A stretch of 19,132 nt of DNA. Origin: Lachnospiraceae bacterium UBA1066. GTDB taxonomy: Bacteria > Bacillota > Clostridia > Lachnospirales > Lachnospiraceae. How positions within the stretch are numbered: the stretch's first letter is position 1; each line of letters starts with the position of its first letter. Where the stretch lies: contig DCDB01000151.1 of NCBI GenBank assembly GCA_002316215.1, positions 1 to 19,132 on the forward strand, given 5' to 3'. This document shows positions 1-7,769 of this stretch, piece by piece. Below the pieces are notes generated by a model. It did no database searches. It saw only the letters and a program-made list of their open reading frames with translations, and was not told the DNA's origin. The translations under genes were made by a program, and so were the position numbers.

Positions 1-69
1 ATAAGCAGACGGCCAGGATATCTTTTTCTGAAAACATCTGCAGCTGCCCATCCGTTTATGAGGCGAACC

Positions 70-2067
70 ATGGTTAAAAAAAGTTTCAGAATAGGTCTTG
101 TTATCTGCGACGTCGAAGATGATTTCGCCAACCGGCTCTGCCGCGGCGCCATTGAAGCCGTAAACGAAACCGGCGATTCTCTTTTCATTTTTCCGACGGC
201 ACATCTCAAATGGGATCCGGAAATATCAGACCGCTCCGGCCGTACCGCTTTCGAATACCAGCGGAATATTCTGCTCAACTATGCCAAAAGAGATTCCCTT
301 GACATGGTTCTTCTGACACTGGGGTCGATCGGCTACTTTTCATCAAAAGAAGAGAATATCCGGACCCTGAAAAAATTCAACCGGGAACATCTTATGCTGC
401 TGACGTCAACGGAACCCGGCTATCCTTCCGCCATGTTCGATAACGCAAGCGGGCTTCGGGAAGGACTGCGTTATATGATTGAACAGCGCGGTCTTCGCCG
501 TTTCGGAATGCTGACCTGGCGTCATTCCAATATGGATGCTGTCCAGCGTGAGAAGGTCTTTCTGGAAACGCTGGAAAAATATCACCTTCCTTACTCTCCT
601 TCTTCCGTCGTCGAACAAAAAACACAGGAAAGCGGAAAAGAAGCTGCCAAAATCCTGATTAAGCAGAATCCGGGAATCGAGGCTGTCTTCTGCTTCAACG
701 ATGAAGCAGCCAAAGGCGCCTATGAAGCCTTTAAGGAAATGGGGATAGCCATCGGAAAGGACATTGCCGTTCTCGGATTTGACGACATTGCAGATGCCGC
801 CGAAATGGAACCGCCGCTTGCGACCGTCCGCGCCGATGCCGTCCTGCTGGCAAAAAAGGCCCTGCTTAAGTGCCATGCCATCCTTTCCGGAGAAAGCGCT
901 CCGGAAAGCTTCACTGTGGACACGCAGTTTGTTCTCCGTGAATCCGCAAGCGGCACAGCGGCGGTGCCTGAAACATCTCTTTTTTATATCAATAAGCTTC
1001 GTTCTGTCTTAAGTCACAAGAATGCCGCCCACATCATGGATCATAAAATGAATACCGTCAGCCGCGATATGCTGATGTTCCGGAACAGCAGCGAAAAAAA
1101 CTATTCCAAACTCCTGAGCGCACTTGAAATCCGGGAAATAGGCGATTGTTTTTTATATCTCTACGAACAGCCGATCCTCCATAGAGAGGAGGATCCTTTT
1201 GCTCCCCCTCTTTATCTGTACCTTAAAACCTGCAAGATAAGCGATCAGATCCTGGAAGTGCCTGCCGGCCGCCAAAAAATGAAGATCGATGAAATCTACG
1301 CCAATCCATACTTCAGGGAAGCAGGAAAGACCTTCATTTTCATCGACCTTTATTCACGTGAACAGCAATATGGAATTTTTGTCTGCGAGATGCCTTATGA
1401 CTATTTTCATTATGTCGAGCAGCTCAGCTACCAGATCAGCATTGCCGTCAAAATCATCGATCTTTTTAACCAAAGCGAATCCCTGCTGGCTGAAAAGGAA
1501 GCCATCCTGAAAAAGATCGAGCGGGAAAACCTGATTCTGGGCGACATTTCCAACAAAGATGAGCTGACCGGCATCCTGAACCGTCGGGGCTTTGTCATTG
1601 AAACCGAAAAGATGTTGGAAGCTCCCCAGTCACAGGGCAGGAAAGCGGGCATCTTCTACGCCGACCTCAATTATTTAAAAAAGATCAATGACTGCTTCGG
1701 CCACGCGGAAGGTGATTCCGCTATCCGCACCTGCGCCCGGATCCTGACGGATACCTTCGACGAAGATACCGTCGCAGGCAGAATCGGCGGAGACGAATTT
1801 GCCGTCTTTCTCCTGCTTCCTGAAGGAAAATCCGGGAAATCTTATATTGCAGATGTCAAACGCAGATTCCGGAACATGAAGGAAAACCGCTTCAGCAAGG
1901 CTTATAACCTGACTCTGTCCATGGGCGTCTGCGAATTTACGGTCACGCGTGAATCCCGCCTGAAAGATCTGATGGAAATTGCGGACGGCCTGCTCTATCA
2001 GGACAAATTAGGGAAGCCTCCTTTTTTCGGCCTTGAGAACGGTACACGCAGTACCATCGCACCATAA
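70..2067 (+). CDS. LacI-type sugar-sensor / GGDEF diguanylate cyclase fusion
   Basis: Predicted cytosolic diguanylate cyclase (2 GTP to c-di-GMP) controlled by a small-molecule sensor. Residues about 6-293 look like the periplasmic-binding-protein fold of LacI/GalR repressors (IGLVICDVEDDF near the start, AVLGFDDIADAAEMEPPLAT near the end) but there is no helix-turn-helix before it, no signal peptide and no membrane segment. Residues about 300-455 form a less clear, possibly GAF-like domain. A charged helical linker (about 460-495) leads into DELTGILNRRGF (from D497) and the intact GGDEF signature at 573-577. The upstream RxxD inhibitory site is not conserved (DEDT occupies that place), so product inhibition may be absent. 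I chose ATG 70 over the in-frame ATG 58 because GAGG at 60-63 lies six bases before it. The 3' end overlaps the convergent galactosidase gene by 70 bp. The ligand is unknown; a sugar is likely from the fold and neighbours. Confidence 0.88.
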   Translation: MVKKSFRIGLVICDVEDDFANRLCRGAIEAVNETGDSLFIFPTAHLKWDPEISDRSGRTAFEYQRNILLNYAKRDSLDMVLLTLGSIGYFSSKEENIRTLKKFNREHLMLLTSTEPGYPSAMFDNASGLREGLRYMIEQRGLRRFGMLTWRHSNMDAVQREKVFLETLEKYHLPYSPSSVVEQKTQESGKEAAKILIKQNPGIEAVFCFNDEAAKGAYEAFKEMGIAIGKDIAVLGFDDIADAAEMEPPLATVRADAVLLAKKALLKCHAILSGESAPESFTVDTQFVLRESASGTAAVPETSLFYINKLRSVLSHKNAAHIMDHKMNTVSRDMLMFRNSSEKNYSKLLSALEIREIGDCFLYLYEQPILHREEDPFAPPLYLYLKTCKISDQILEVPAGRQKMKIDEIYANPYFREAGKTFIFIDLYSREQQYGIFVCEMPYDYFHYVEQLSYQISIAVKIIDLFNQSESLLAEKEAILKKIERENLILGDISNKDELTGILNRRGFVIETEKMLEAPQSQGRKAGIFYADLNYLKKINDCFGHAEGDSAIRTCARILTDTFDEDTVAGRIGGDEFAVFLLLPEGKSGKSYIADVKRRFRNMKENRFSKAYNLTLSMGVCEFTVTRESRLKDLMEIADGLLYQDKLGKPPFFGLENGTRSTIAP

Positions 2068-4034
2068 GGCGTAAGGGGAGAAGCGCCTCCGTAAACAACA
2101 TCCAGCTTATTATAATCCACAGGCAGATAGGTTTCCTCGCCCGTAAAGTTCTGGAAAATGAGGTAATCCGCGTCCGCGCCGGTACGCGTCATCACCGAAA
2201 GACCTGCCGGGAGCTTAATTTTCCGGATACCGCCGACGGTGCGCGTGATCTTGTCAAAGAGATCATAATAAAACTCATCGTCGACATTGGCCGCAAGATA
2301 GTAAGCCCAGCCTTTTCCGAAGCGGTTTCTTGTAAGAACCGGCATTCCTTTATAAAAATCACTGCCGTAAACCGCGAGAACCTCAGCCCCGCAGGTCCTG
2401 ACCAGCTCGCAAAGTTCCGTGCAGGTATAGCGTCCGGGAAGATCCGAAGTGAGTGAAGATACTTTATTTTCCTCCCAATCATTCAGCGCGTCGATTTCCG
2501 TACGCTCAATGCCGAAGACATCGGTGAGACCGTTGGGGACAGTCCCCGCGAAGCACTTGTCATTTTCGTCCGCAAGACCCGTGTGATACGTCGAAATAAA
2601 AATACCGCCGTTCTGCACAAAAGCCCGTATCTTATCCGCAAATCCCTCTTTCAGCATATAGAGCATCGGCGCAGACACCAGCTTGTAGCCGTCAAGTGAG
2701 GCGTCTTCATCCAGCACATCGACGTTGAGGCCCATAGAGCGCAGCGCCTTATAAGACTTGAGGACGGTCTCCTCATAATGCATTCCCTGGTTCCGCGGTC
2801 CGCGGCTTGCTGCGATCGCCCACTCATTTTCCATATCGTAAATGACAGCCGTACGGGAAACGACCTGCGTACCGGCCAGTTCCTTTATTTCTTCGAGGCC
2901 GGATCCGACCTCCGAGGCTTCACGGAAAACGCGTGTCTGATCGGAACCGGTATGATCAACGACGGCGCCGTGAAATTTCTCGTCGCCGCCAAGGGATGCG
3001 CGCCACTGGAAATAAAACACACTCTCCGAACCATGCGCAACAGCCTGAAAAGACTGCATAAAAAGCATCCCGGGCTTCATGATCCTGCTGACATCCTGCC
3101 AGTTTGTCATCGAAGGCGTGGATTCCATCATAAGGAAAGGCGCTTTTTTCATGGAACGCATCATGTCATGCTGCATGCCGGCACGAAAACCTTCGTCCGC
3201 CGGCGTCGTCTCCAGCCAGGACGGATAATTGTCCCAGGAAATGATATCAAGATCAGCGGCAAATTTCCTGTAGTCGAGATCCTTAAAATGCTGCATCATA
3301 TTTATGGTGCAGGGTTTTACCGCTCCCGCGTCACGAAGCGCCCGGATTTCATTTCGCATAAAATCCCTGGTTTCATAAGTTACAAAACGCTTCCAGTCCA
3401 GCACAAGGCCCATAATGCTTTCCTCTCCCAGGGAAGAAGGACTTTCGACCTGGTCGAAGCTGTCGTAAATATGGCTCCAGAAGGCACTGTTCCAGGCCTT
3501 GTTAAGAGCATCGATCGTTCCGTATTTTTCCTTCAGGAAAGCACGGAAAGCCTCCTGGCAGCGCGGACAGTGGCAGTCGCCGCCGTACTCATTCGAAACG
3601 TGCCAGAGGCGTACGGCAGGATTTGCGTCAAAACGCCCGGCCAGGGCCGCGTCGATGGCTGCCGTCTTTTCACGGTAGACCGGCGAAGTAAAGCAGTGGT
3701 TATGACGGCCGCCGAAGATCATCTTTTCGCGCTTTTCATTTACGCGCAGGACTTCGGGATATTTGTCTGCAAGCCAGTGCGGACGCGCGCCGGACGGCGT
3801 CGCGAGGATTGTCGAGATTCCGTTCTCATAAAGGCGGTTCACGATCTTTTCAAGCCAGTCAAATTCATAGCGTCCCTCTTCGGGCTCCAGAAACGACCAT
3901 GAAAAAACGCCGAGCGTCACCGTATTGACGTGCGCCTTTTTCATCATTTCAATATCTTTCTCCAGAATTTCAGGTTCGCCGAGCCACTGTTCCGGGTTAT
4001 AATCGCCTCCGTATAAAAATTCCGTAAAATCCAT
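1998..4034 (-). CDS. Beta-galactosidase, glycoside hydrolase family 42
   Basis: Cytoplasmic retaining beta-galactosidase expected to release galactose from short beta-galactosides. The N-terminus (YGGDYNPEQW) is typical of GH42. Numbering from Met at 4034 (678 aa): the acid/base Glu is E149 in HVSNEYGG, the nucleophile is E304 in MMESTPS, and C114, C154, C156 and C159 (CHCPRC) match the zinc cluster of the family. The TIM barrel spans about 1-385, followed by the trimerisation-type domain and a small beta domain. No signal peptide is seen. An ATG 30 bases further upstream (4064) is in frame, but GGAGG at 4043-4047 sits correctly before 4034. The last ~16 residues (RVPFSRPKKGGFPNLS) extend past the usual family end and are encoded inside the convergent cyclase gene. 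A copy of the GGGGAC palindrome lies in frame near 2535-2547. The gene diverges from nagBA, suggesting a shared glycan diet. Confidence 0.95.
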   Translation of the reverse strand: MDFTEFLYGGDYNPEQWLGEPEILEKDIEMMKKAHVNTVTLGVFSWSFLEPEEGRYEFDWLEKIVNRLYENGISTILATPSGARPHWLADKYPEVLRVNEKREKMIFGGRHNHCFTSPVYREKTAAIDAALAGRFDANPAVRLWHVSNEYGGDCHCPRCQEAFRAFLKEKYGTIDALNKAWNSAFWSHIYDSFDQVESPSSLGEESIMGLVLDWKRFVTYETRDFMRNEIRALRDAGAVKPCTINMMQHFKDLDYRKFAADLDIISWDNYPSWLETTPADEGFRAGMQHDMMRSMKKAPFLMMESTPSMTNWQDVSRIMKPGMLFMQSFQAVAHGSESVFYFQWRASLGGDEKFHGAVVDHTGSDQTRVFREASEVGSGLEEIKELAGTQVVSRTAVIYDMENEWAIAASRGPRNQGMHYEETVLKSYKALRSMGLNVDVLDEDASLDGYKLVSAPMLYMLKEGFADKIRAFVQNGGIFISTYHTGLADENDKCFAGTVPNGLTDVFGIERTEIDALNDWEENKVSSLTSDLPGRYTCTELCELVRTCGAEVLAVYGSDFYKGMPVLTRNRFGKGWAYYLAANVDDEFYYDLFDKITRTVGGIRKIKLPAGLSVMTRTGADADYLIFQNFTGEETYLPVDYNKLDVVYGGASPLTPYGAMVLRVPFSRPKKGGFPNLS
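2535..2547. repeat. GGGGAC-A-GTCCCC palindrome inside the galactosidase gene
   Basis: Exact 13-base core of a palindrome that recurs at 6212, 6242, 12518 (one mismatch) and 12558. Here it is translated in frame on the minus strand as part of AGTVPN in the galactosidase, with no disturbance of the reading frame. The flanking T and G match the copy at 6211-6225, giving 15 shared bases. Confidence 0.8.
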
Positions 4035-4072
4035 ATTTTCGTCCTCCGATAACAAAAAATTCATCTTATTTC

Positions 4073-4100
4073 ATTATAAGATAAGCATCCGAAAAAGCAA
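4073..4100 (-). promoter_or_regulatory. Predicted sigma-A promoter of the galactosidase gene
   Basis: Read on the minus strand there is a perfect TATAAT at 4078-4073. The best upstream partner is TTGCTT at 4100-4095, 16 bases away, which is a weak -35. This would start transcription near 4066 and give a leader of about 32 bases. The -10 lies inside an imperfect inverted repeat with CTTAT/ATAAG arms (4065-4085), a possible repressor or activator site. The weak -35 fits a regulated promoter. Consensus matching by eye only. Confidence 0.55.
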
Positions 4101-4141
4101 ATAAAATATCTTTTTGTACAAACAGGTTTCCGTTCGTGAGG

Positions 4142-4170
4142 TTGAAGGACGTCATTTGTTATGTTAAGAT
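4142..4170 (+). promoter_or_regulatory. Predicted sigma-A promoter of nagBA
   Basis: TTGAAG (4142-4147) and TAAGAT (4165-4170) are separated by 17 bases, and the TG two bases before the -10 makes it an extended -10 promoter. It points at nagB, whose strong ribosome binding site AAGGAGGT lies at 4203-4210. I see no clear NagR/GntR-type operator in the gap. Confidence 0.5.
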
Positions 4171-4218
4171 AAACTCAATAAATATCAGCATTTTTCGTTT
4201 ATAAGGAGGTTTTTCATT

Positions 4219-4956
4219 ATGGGAATGCGTGTTATCAGGGCTAAAGATTACAAAGATATGAGCCGCAAGGCTGCAAATATCATCTCGGCGCAGATTCTGA
4301 TGAAACCGGACTGCGTACTGGGTCTTGCCACAGGTTCGACGCCGATCGGCACCTATGACCAGCTGGTCGAGTGGTACAATAAAGGAGATCTGGATTTCCA
4401 GTATGTCCGCTCCTTCAATCTGGATGAATATGTCGGCCTTTCCCGCACTTCCGACCAGAGCTACTACTTTTTCATGCATGAGCACCTTTTCGACCGTGTC
4501 AATATCGAAGAAGAGAACACGCATGTTTTAAGCGGCATGGAGCGGAACGGAGAAAAAGAATGCCGGGAGTATGACGAAAAGATCCTGTCGATGGGCGGCA
4601 TCGACCTTCAGCTTCTCGGACTCGGCCACGACGGACACATCGGCTTCAACGAGCCGGGAGCAGCTTTTGAGAAGGGAACGCACTGCGTCACCTTAAAAGA
4701 AGCAACTGTCAAAGCGAATTCCAGATTTTTCGGAAGTCCCGAAGCGGTCCCGAAGCAGGCTTACACGATGGGAATCAAATCCATCATGCAGGCGCGCAAG
4801 ATCGTCATCGTCGTTAGCGGCGCCGACAAGGCGGACATTGCCGAGCAGGCTTTCATGGGTCCTGTCGTCCCCGAAGTTCCGGCCTCCATTCTGCAGCTGC
4901 ACAACGATGTCGTGGTCATAGGCGACGAAGCCGCGCTGGCAAAATGCTCTTTCTGA
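4219..4956 (+). CDS. nagB: Glucosamine-6-phosphate deaminase NagB
   Basis: Converts glucosamine 6-phosphate to fructose 6-phosphate and ammonia in the cytoplasm, feeding amino sugars into glycolysis. At 245 aa it is the usual short Firmicutes size. LATGSTPIGTYDQL (about 37-50) is the phosphate-binding loop. D69 in FNLDEYVGL and D138, H140 and E145 in GLGHDGHIGFNEPG match the catalytic set D72, D141, H143 and E148 of the E. coli enzyme with identical spacing between the last three. AAGGAGGT at 4203-4210 precedes ATG 4219 by eight bases. It lies 117 bp ahead of nagA on the same strand with no clear terminator between them, so the two are probably co-transcribed. The C-terminal regulatory tail of the allosteric E. 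coli enzyme is lacking, as in other short forms. Confidence 0.96.
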   Translation: MGMRVIRAKDYKDMSRKAANIISAQILMKPDCVLGLATGSTPIGTYDQLVEWYNKGDLDFQYVRSFNLDEYVGLSRTSDQSYYFFMHEHLFDRVNIEEENTHVLSGMERNGEKECREYDEKILSMGGIDLQLLGLGHDGHIGFNEPGAAFEKGTHCVTLKEATVKANSRFFGSPEAVPKQAYTMGIKSIMQARKIVIVVSGADKADIAEQAFMGPVVPEVPASILQLHNDVVVIGDEAALAKCSF

Positions 4957-5073
4957 TGAAAGTGAAAATGCAGCTGTCAAAGCTTCCGGATGTTTTCTGC
5001 CGGATGTCAGAAAGCGCCTTTGGAGAGAACGGTTTTTCCGTCCTTTCTGGTTTTTAAAAATCGGAGGCACACT

Positions 5074-6198
5074 ATGATCATAAAAAATGCGGAAGTGTTC
5101 GGAGAAGATAATCAATTCTCGGTAAGGGATGTCTGCACGGCCGGAGGCTTTTTCACGGCTGCGCCGGACGAAACTTCGGAAAATGCAGAGACGCTGGACG
5201 CCGGCGGCCTGTACCTTATCCCGGGTCTTACGGATATTCATTTTCACGGCTGTATGGGACACGATTTCTGCGAGGGCACTGAAGAGGCAATACAGATTCT
5301 GGCCGACTACGAACTGGCGCACGGCGTGACGCAGATCTGCCCCGCCACGATGACGTTCGATGAAGAAACACTCACGAAGATTGCAGCGGCGGCAAGGGCG
5401 CATAAAAGCGGGCACGGCGCCGACCTCGTCGGCATGAACATGGAAGGGCCGTTCATTTCATCCGCCAAAAAAGGCGCGCAGAACGGCAAATTTATCCGGC
5501 ATCCGGACATCGGCATGTTCCGGCGGCTGAATAAAGCCTCCGGCGGGCTCTTTAAGCTCTGCGATATCGCTCCGGAAGAAGAAGGCGCCATGGAGTTCAT
5601 CGATGCTTTAAAGGATGAGACCGTGATTTCCATCGCGCATACAGCGGCGGATTACGACACGGCAAAAGAAGCCATGGCGCACGGCGCGCATCACGTGACG
5701 CATCTTTATAATGCCATGACCGGCATGACGCACCGTGCGCCCGGAGTCGTCGGAGCTGCCGCGGATGACAGTATCACTCAGGCGGAAATTATCTGCGACG
5801 GCATCCACATCCATCCGGCCGTCGTACGGAATACCTTTAAGATGTTCACGGACGACCGCATGATCCTCATTTCCGACAGCATGGAAGCCACCGGACTTAA
5901 AGACGGCGAATATGAACTCGGAGGACAGCCGGTCACCGTCGTCGGAAACCGGGCAACCCTGCACGACGGTACCATCGCCGGTTCGGCCACCTGCCTTTTC
6001 GACTGCCTCAGAACCGCCGTAAAAAAGATGGGAATCCCGCTTGCTTCCGCTATTAAATGCGCCGCTGTTAATCCGGCAAAATCCATCGGCATCTTCGATA
6101 CCTGCGGCAGCATCACGCCCGGGAAAAAAGCCAATTTCCTGCTGCTGGACAAAGACCTGAATCTCGTCGCCGTCTATAAAGACGGTACCCTTATCTGA
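5074..6198 (+). CDS. nagA: N-acetylglucosamine-6-phosphate deacetylase NagA
   Basis: Removes acetate from GlcNAc-6-phosphate, giving the substrate of NagB encoded just upstream. Numbering from ATG 5074 (374 aa): the metal-dependent amidohydrolase motifs are H56/H58 in DIHFHG, E124 in NMEGPFIS, H189 in IAHTAADYD, H210 in THLYNAMTGMTHRAPG and the catalytic base D268 in ISDSMEATG. Length and motif order are normal for the family. An in-frame ATG at 4990 would add a 28-residue unrelated N-terminus; GGAGG at 5063-5067 fixes the start at 5074. The 117-bp spacer from nagB holds only weak hairpins (for example TTTCTG/CAGAAA at 4994-5013) and no T-run. The gene converges on gltD with 84 bp between stops, occupied by two palindromic repeats. 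Confidence 0.96.
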   Translation: MIIKNAEVFGEDNQFSVRDVCTAGGFFTAAPDETSENAETLDAGGLYLIPGLTDIHFHGCMGHDFCEGTEEAIQILADYELAHGVTQICPATMTFDEETLTKIAAAARAHKSGHGADLVGMNMEGPFISSAKKGAQNGKFIRHPDIGMFRRLNKASGGLFKLCDIAPEEEGAMEFIDALKDETVISIAHTAADYDTAKEAMAHGAHHVTHLYNAMTGMTHRAPGVVGAAADDSITQAEIICDGIHIHPAVVRNTFKMFTDDRMILISDSMEATGLKDGEYELGGQPVTVVGNRATLHDGTIAGSATCLFDCLRTAVKKMGIPLASAIKCAAVNPAKSIGIFDTCGSITPGKKANFLLLDKDLNLVAVYKDGTLI

Positions 6199-6206
6199 AA
6201 TCCAGC

Positions 6207-6258
6207 GCGGTGGGGACAGTCCCCGCAGATACCAAACCCGTGGGGACTGTCCCCACGG
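6207..6258. repeat. Inverted pair of GGGGAC-W-GTCCCC palindromes between nagA and gltD
   Basis: Two copies with cores 6212-6224 (centre A) and 6242-6254 (centre T) lie in opposite orientation in the 84-bp gap between convergent nagA and gltD. The second is a perfect 21-base palindrome at 6238-6258 (arms CCGTGGGGAC). The copies can each fold alone or pair with each other. This looks like a REP/BIME-style intergenic element. No T-run follows on either strand, so it is not a classical intrinsic terminator, though it may block read-through between the convergent genes. Confidence 0.8.
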
Positions 6259-6282
6259 AGAAAACCGGCAGCACTTAGATAA

Positions 6283-7767
6283 TTACAGGTTAGAGTAGCC
6301 CATAAGGTCGCAGTCGATGGCATAGGCTGCCTCGCGGCCTTCGCGGATTGCCCAGACGACAAGCGACTGGCCGCGGTGCATGTCGCCTGCGGTAAAGACA
6401 TGTTCAACCGATGTTTTATAGCTCTCCGGTTCGGTCTTCACAACGGTACGCGGCGTAAGATCAACCTTGAAAGCATCGGAAACATAGGATTCGCAGCCGA
6501 GAAATCCGGCCGCAATAATGAGGAGCTCGCAGGGCAGCCTTTTCTCACTGCCTTCGATCTGCACAGGCGCCGTCCGGCCGCTCTTCGGGTCGCGCGTCCA
6601 CTTAAGTCCGACAGTAACAACCGCCTTAAGCATGCCCTTCGCGTCTTTTACAAATTCCTTAACCGTCGTTTCATAAATGCGCGGATCATGTCCGAAACAC
6701 TCGATTGCCTCTTCCTGGCCGTAATCCGTCTTGCACACCTTCGGCCATTCCGGCCACGGGTTGTTCTCTGCGCGCCTGTCGGGCGCCTTCGGCATCATTT
6801 CAAGCTGCACAACAGATTTGCAGCCATGGCGGATGCAGGTGCCTACGCAGTCATTTCCCGTGTCCCCGCCTCCGACAATCACGACATTTTTCCCGTGCGC
6901 GGAAATGAATTTCTTATCCTTAAGATTGGAATCCAGCAGGCTCTTTGTATTTTCAGAAAGAAAGTCCACCGCAAAATGAATCCCCTTCGCATCTCTCCCC
7001 GGAGCGTTCAGATCCCTCGGATTCTTCGCGCCGCAGGAAAGCAGCACGCGGTCATAGCCGGAAAGCAGCTCCGCCGCCGGAATATCCCGTCCGATATCGA
7101 CCCCTGTTTCGAACTTGACGCCTTCTTCGCGCATAACCTTCAGCTTCCGTTCAATGATCTTCTTTTCCAGCTTCATATTCGGAATACCGTACATCAGAAG
7201 GCCGCCTGCGCGGTCGCTCTTTTCATAGACTGTGACCTTGTGCCCGCGCTGGTTCAGAAGATCCGCCGCCGCAAGGCCTGCCGGCCCGGAGCCTACGACG
7301 GCCACGGTCTTGCCGGTACGGTTCTTCGGCGGATTTGCTTTGGCATACCCGCGCGTATAGGCAGTTTCGACAATGGCGAATTCATTTTCCTTCGTACTTA
7401 CCGGATCGCCGTAAAGCCCGCAGGTGCAGGCTGCCTCGCAGAGTGCCGGACAGACGCGCGCCGTAAATTCCGGGAAATTGTTTGTTTTGTGCAGCCTCAT
7501 AAAGGCCTGTTCCCAGTTGCCGCGGAAGACCATGTCGTTCCATTCCGGTACCAGGTTGTGCAGCGGGCAGCCCGAGGCCATACCCGCAAGCATCATGCCC
7601 GACTGGCAGAACGGCACGCCGCAGTTCATGCAGCGCGCACCCTGGATCTGCTGCTCTTCAAGACTTAAGTGCGTATGGAACTCTTTAAAATCACGTATGC
7701 GCGTCTTCGGTTCTTCTTCCTTAGAGACCTCGCGTTCGTATTCCAGGAAACCTGTAATTTTTCCCAT
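6283..7767 (-). CDS. gltD: Glutamate synthase (NADPH) small subunit
   Basis: Electron-input subunit of glutamate synthase: passes electrons from NAD(P)H through FAD and two 4Fe-4S clusters to GltB. In 494 aa I see the N-terminal cysteine motifs (C46, C49, C54, C67 around CMNCGVPFC and CPLH; C106, C110, C114 and C116 in CPALCEAACTCG), the FAD-binding GSGPAG at 159-164 followed by YEKSDRAGGLLMYGIP, and a second dinucleotide-binding loop GGGDTG at 299-304 for NAD(P)H. C-terminal FTAGDMHRGQSLVVWAIREG is the FAD-closing motif. The start codon lies two bases after the gltB stop, with a purine-rich AAGGAAGGG site inside the end of gltB, so the two are translated from one mRNA. No clear terminator follows; the GGGGAC palindromes do. 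Confidence 0.96.
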   Translation of the reverse strand: MGKITGFLEYEREVSKEEEPKTRIRDFKEFHTHLSLEEQQIQGARCMNCGVPFCQSGMMLAGMASGCPLHNLVPEWNDMVFRGNWEQAFMRLHKTNNFPEFTARVCPALCEAACTCGLYGDPVSTKENEFAIVETAYTRGYAKANPPKNRTGKTVAVVGSGPAGLAAADLLNQRGHKVTVYEKSDRAGGLLMYGIPNMKLEKKIIERKLKVMREEGVKFETGVDIGRDIPAAELLSGYDRVLLSCGAKNPRDLNAPGRDAKGIHFAVDFLSENTKSLLDSNLKDKKFISAHGKNVVIVGGGDTGNDCVGTCIRHGCKSVVQLEMMPKAPDRRAENNPWPEWPKVCKTDYGQEEAIECFGHDPRIYETTVKEFVKDAKGMLKAVVTVGLKWTRDPKSGRTAPVQIEGSEKRLPCELLIIAAGFLGCESYVSDAFKVDLTPRTVVKTEPESYKTSVEHVFTAGDMHRGQSLVVWAIREGREAAYAIDCDLMGYSNL

Positions 7768-7769
7768 TG

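Noticed and set aside
2778..3902. 374-codon open frame antisense to the galactosidase gene
   Set aside because: Lies wholly opposite a gene with intact catalytic motifs; its product is rich in Arg/His/Val with no recognisable domain and has no proper ribosome binding site. It is a codon-bias shadow.
6238..6258. Bidirectional intrinsic terminator for nagA and gltD
   Set aside because: The hairpin is strong but neither strand has a T-run after it, and the same palindrome occurs inside a coding sequence; treated as a repeat family instead.
6376..7668. 430-codon open frame antisense to gltD
   Set aside because: Same reasoning: opposite a complete, motif-bearing gltD; the translated protein is low-quality, Arg/His-rich and unlike any family I know.
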